Below are positions 7,164 through 9,030 of a stretch of 9,030 nt of DNA, piece after piece (position 1 is the stretch's first letter; each line of letters starts with the position of its first letter). The notes beneath the pieces are model-generated. The model did no database searches and was not told the DNA's origin. It saw only the letters and a program-made list of their open reading frames with translations. The stretch covers positions 4,731 to 13,760 of the forward strand of contig CAJTPF010000008.1 of the NCBI GenBank assembly GCA_910578175.1, in the 5' to 3' direction. The DNA is from an uncultured Lachnospiraceae bacterium (GTDB lineage Bacteria > Bacillota > Clostridia > Lachnospirales > Lachnospiraceae). The translations under genes and the position numbers were made by a program.

Positions 7164-8363
7164 ATGGGGAAAGCGTTGATCATCGGCTGCGGAGGTGTTG
7201 CCGGCGTGGCAATTCATAAATGCTGCCAGAACAGTGAAGTATTTGAAGAAATCTGTATTGCCAGCCGAACAGGAAGCAAATGCGATGCATTGAAAGAGAA
7301 ATTAAAGGACAGTAAGACAAAAATAAAAACCGCTCAGGTGAATGCGGATAATGTGGAGGAACTGATCGCACTGATCAGTGATTTTAAGCCGGATGTGGTG
7401 TTGAATCTGGCACTGCCGTATCAGGATCTTACCATTATGGATGCCTGTCTTGCCACAAAAACAAATTATGTGGATACTGCCAATTATGAGCCGCCGGATA
7501 CTGCAAAGTTTGAATATAAATGGCAATGGGAATACCGGGAGAAGTTTAAAGAAGCAGGAATCACCGCATTGCTTGGAAGCGGATTTGATCCGGGGGTAAC
7601 AGGGGTGTTCTCAGCCTATGCCATGAAACATTATTTTGATGAAATCCATTATATAGATATATTGGATTGTAATGCAGGGGATCACGGTTATCCTTTTGCC
7701 ACGAATTTTAATCCGGAGATCAATATCCGGGAAGTAACCGCCAACGGCAGCTATTGGGAAAACGGAAACTGGGTGGAAACCCGGCCGATGGAAATCAAAC
7801 GGGTCTATGATTTCCCGGAGATCGGTGAAAAGGATATGTATCTGCTGCATCATGAAGAACTGGAATCACTGGGTCTGAACATCAGGGGGATCAAAAGAAT
7901 CCGGTTTTTTATGACGTTCGGACAAAGCTATCTGACCCATTTAAAATGTCTGGAAAATGTGGGAATGACTTCCATCGAACCTATTGAATATGAAGGAAAA
8001 CAGATCGTTCCGCTGCAATTTTTAAAGGCAGTATTGCCGGACCCTGCCAGTCTCGGACCGAGAACCGTGGGAAAGACCAATATCGGCTGTATATTCCGGG
8101 GAATCAAAGACGGAAAAGAAAAAACATATTATGTATATAATGTATGCGACCATCAGGAATGTTATAAAGAGGTAGGTTCCCAGGCCATTTCTTATACCAC
8201 CGGAGTTCCTGCCATGATAGGCGCCATGATGCTGATGAAAGGTATCTGGAAAGGGTCGGGCGTATTTAATATCGAAGAATTTGATCCGGACCCGTTTATG
8301 GATGCACTGAATCAGTGGGGACTTCCATGGAAAGAATCCTTTGAACCGAAATTGGTCGATTAA
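7164..8363 (+). CDS. Carboxynorspermidine/carboxyspermidine dehydrogenase (saccharopine dehydrogenase-like)
   Basis: By family knowledge, it condenses aspartate beta-semialdehyde with putrescine (or diaminopropane) and reduces the imine with NADPH, giving carboxyspermidine (or carboxynorspermidine). The 399 residues from ATG 7164 fit this LYS9-like family. A Rossmann NAD(P) loop GCGGVAG is at 8-14, NLALPYQDLTIMDACLATKT at 81-100, NYVDTANYEP at 101-110 and GSGFDPGVTGVFSAYA at 138-153. The C-terminal half contains CDHQECY (328-334) and SYTTGVPAMIGA (343-354). True lysine-pathway saccharopine dehydrogenase is unlikely: an nspC-type gene follows after 25 bases and putrescine-forming genes precede. 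Putrescine is the likely amine because speA and speB are present and no diaminopropane gene is seen. It gives this operon a second spermidine route besides SpeD/SpeE. Confidence 0.88.
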   Translation: MGKALIIGCGGVAGVAIHKCCQNSEVFEEICIASRTGSKCDALKEKLKDSKTKIKTAQVNADNVEELIALISDFKPDVVLNLALPYQDLTIMDACLATKTNYVDTANYEPPDTAKFEYKWQWEYREKFKEAGITALLGSGFDPGVTGVFSAYAMKHYFDEIHYIDILDCNAGDHGYPFATNFNPEINIREVTANGSYWENGNWVETRPMEIKRVYDFPEIGEKDMYLLHHEELESLGLNIRGIKRIRFFMTFGQSYLTHLKCLENVGMTSIEPIEYEGKQIVPLQFLKAVLPDPASLGPRTVGKTNIGCIFRGIKDGKEKTYYVYNVCDHQECYKEVGSQAISYTTGVPAMIGAMMLMKGIWKGSGVFNIEEFDPDPFMDALNQWGLPWKESFEPKLVD

Positions 8364-8388
8364 AATTTAGTTCAGGAGAAGTGTTGAT

Positions 8389-9030
8389 ATGAAAATAAAT
8401 TCTGAAAGCATAAAGCGTTTGACGGAGAATATACAGGCGGGGAAGGTTTCAACGCCTTCCTATGTTCTGGATGAATCCGTGCTGATCGAAAATCTTGAAA
8501 TCCTGCAGCAGGTGGAGCGGCAGACCGGCTGCCATATATTGCTGGCTCAGAAAGCGTTTTCAGTATATCAGACCTATCCTCTGATTGAAAAATACATTTC
8601 CGGTGTGACTGCCAGCGGTCTGTTTGAAGCAAAACTGGGGTATGAAAAAATGAAGGGAGAAAATCATGTTTTTTCTCCGGTCTATAAAAAAGAAGAGTTT
8701 GGAGAGATACTGAATATCTGCGATCATATTATATTTAATTCTTTCCGGGAATGGGACAGGCGCTGGAGGCTCAGAGAAGGGCTGTGCGGAACGGTAAAAA
8801 GGGACCGGAATTCGGAATCCGGCTGAATCCATGCTGTTCTACCCAGGAGCATGCAATCTATGATCCCTGTGCCTACGGTTCCCGGTTCGGGGTCCGGAAA
8901 GAAGAGTTCCGGTTTGGAGAACTTGAAGGCATCAGCGGAATTCATTTTCATACCCTTTGTGAACAGGATTCCGGAGATTTAAAAAAGACCATGGAGGCAG
9001 TGGAACGGGATTTTTCCCCGGCGCTTTATC
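8389..9030 (+). pseudogene. nspC: Carboxynorspermidine/carboxyspermidine decarboxylase, frameshifted and cut by the window end
   Basis: PLP enzyme (alanine-racemase fold) that decarboxylates carboxyspermidine to spermidine. AGGAGAA (8374-8380) lies 8 bases before ATG 8389. The first frame gives STPSYVLDE (21-29), LLAQKAF (51-57, K55 the expected PLP lysine) and CDHIIFNSFREWD, then degenerates (RRWRLREG) and stops at 8824-8826. From about 8757 the frame one base back takes over: QALEAQRRAVRNGKKG, then GIRLNPCCSTQEHA, YDPCAYGSRFG (8859-8891) and HFHTLCEQ (8943-8966), all typical of the family, open to the window end. That frame has a stop at 8736-8738, so the break lies in 8739-8826, most simply as one missing base near 8754-8772. 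It may be a mutation or a sequencing indel; the rest of the gene is outside the window. If real, the product is a truncated 145-residue protein without most of the barrel. Confidence 0.85.

Noticed and set aside
8794..8806. Programmed -1 frameshift site at the A5G3 run in nspC
   Set aside because: In the reading frame it is GTA AAA AGG G, not an X XXY YYZ heptamer. The conserved protein already appears in the second frame upstream of it, so the break is earlier and looks like an indel.

Overview
The window looks like a piece of a Gram-positive Clostridia chromosome, most likely Lachnospiraceae. This rests on moderate GC, A-rich leaders, strong AGGAGG/AAGGAG ribosome binding sites, extended -10 promoters and the character of the proteins. 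The genus cannot be fixed from the sequence. All eight genes lie on the + strand, tightly packed and in two apparent transcription units. I see no insertion sequence, phage gene, CRISPR array, tRNA or rRNA.

Unit 1 (about 1-2853) has a promoter at 10-38, then birA (bifunctional biotin protein ligase/repressor), then 4 bases later a cytoplasmic GH13 alpha-amylase. The amylase has an unexplained ~80-residue acidic C-terminal tail and a Gly where its family usually has a calcium-binding Asn.

The 215-base gap at 2854-3068 is the most structured non-coding stretch. It holds an imperfect 20-base dyad overlapping the -35 of a good extended -10 promoter, then a ~160-base leader. The leader contains a bulged hairpin and a terminator-like long hairpin with a T-run, both downstream of the promoter and upstream of the speD ribosome binding site. 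This layout suggests conditional termination (attenuation) of the operon that follows.

Unit 2 (about 2900 to the window end) is a polyamine operon in the order speD (S-adenosylmethionine decarboxylase), speA-like PLP decarboxylase (arginine decarboxylase by context), speE (spermidine synthase), speB (agmatinase), carboxy(nor)spermidine dehydrogenase, carboxy(nor)spermidine decarboxylase (nspC). SpeA and SpeB would make putrescine from arginine through agmatine. The putrescine could then become spermidine by two chemically distinct routes encoded side by side: SpeD plus SpeE using decarboxylated SAM, or the dehydrogenase/decarboxylase pair using aspartate semialdehyde.

The nspC gene is not intact as read. 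Its reading frame changes by one base between 8739 and 8826, and clear nspC-like protein continues in the other frame to the window edge. It is therefore a pseudogene, a sequencing indel or, less likely, a recoded gene. If real, the break would disable the aspartate-semialdehyde route and leave the SpeD/SpeE route.
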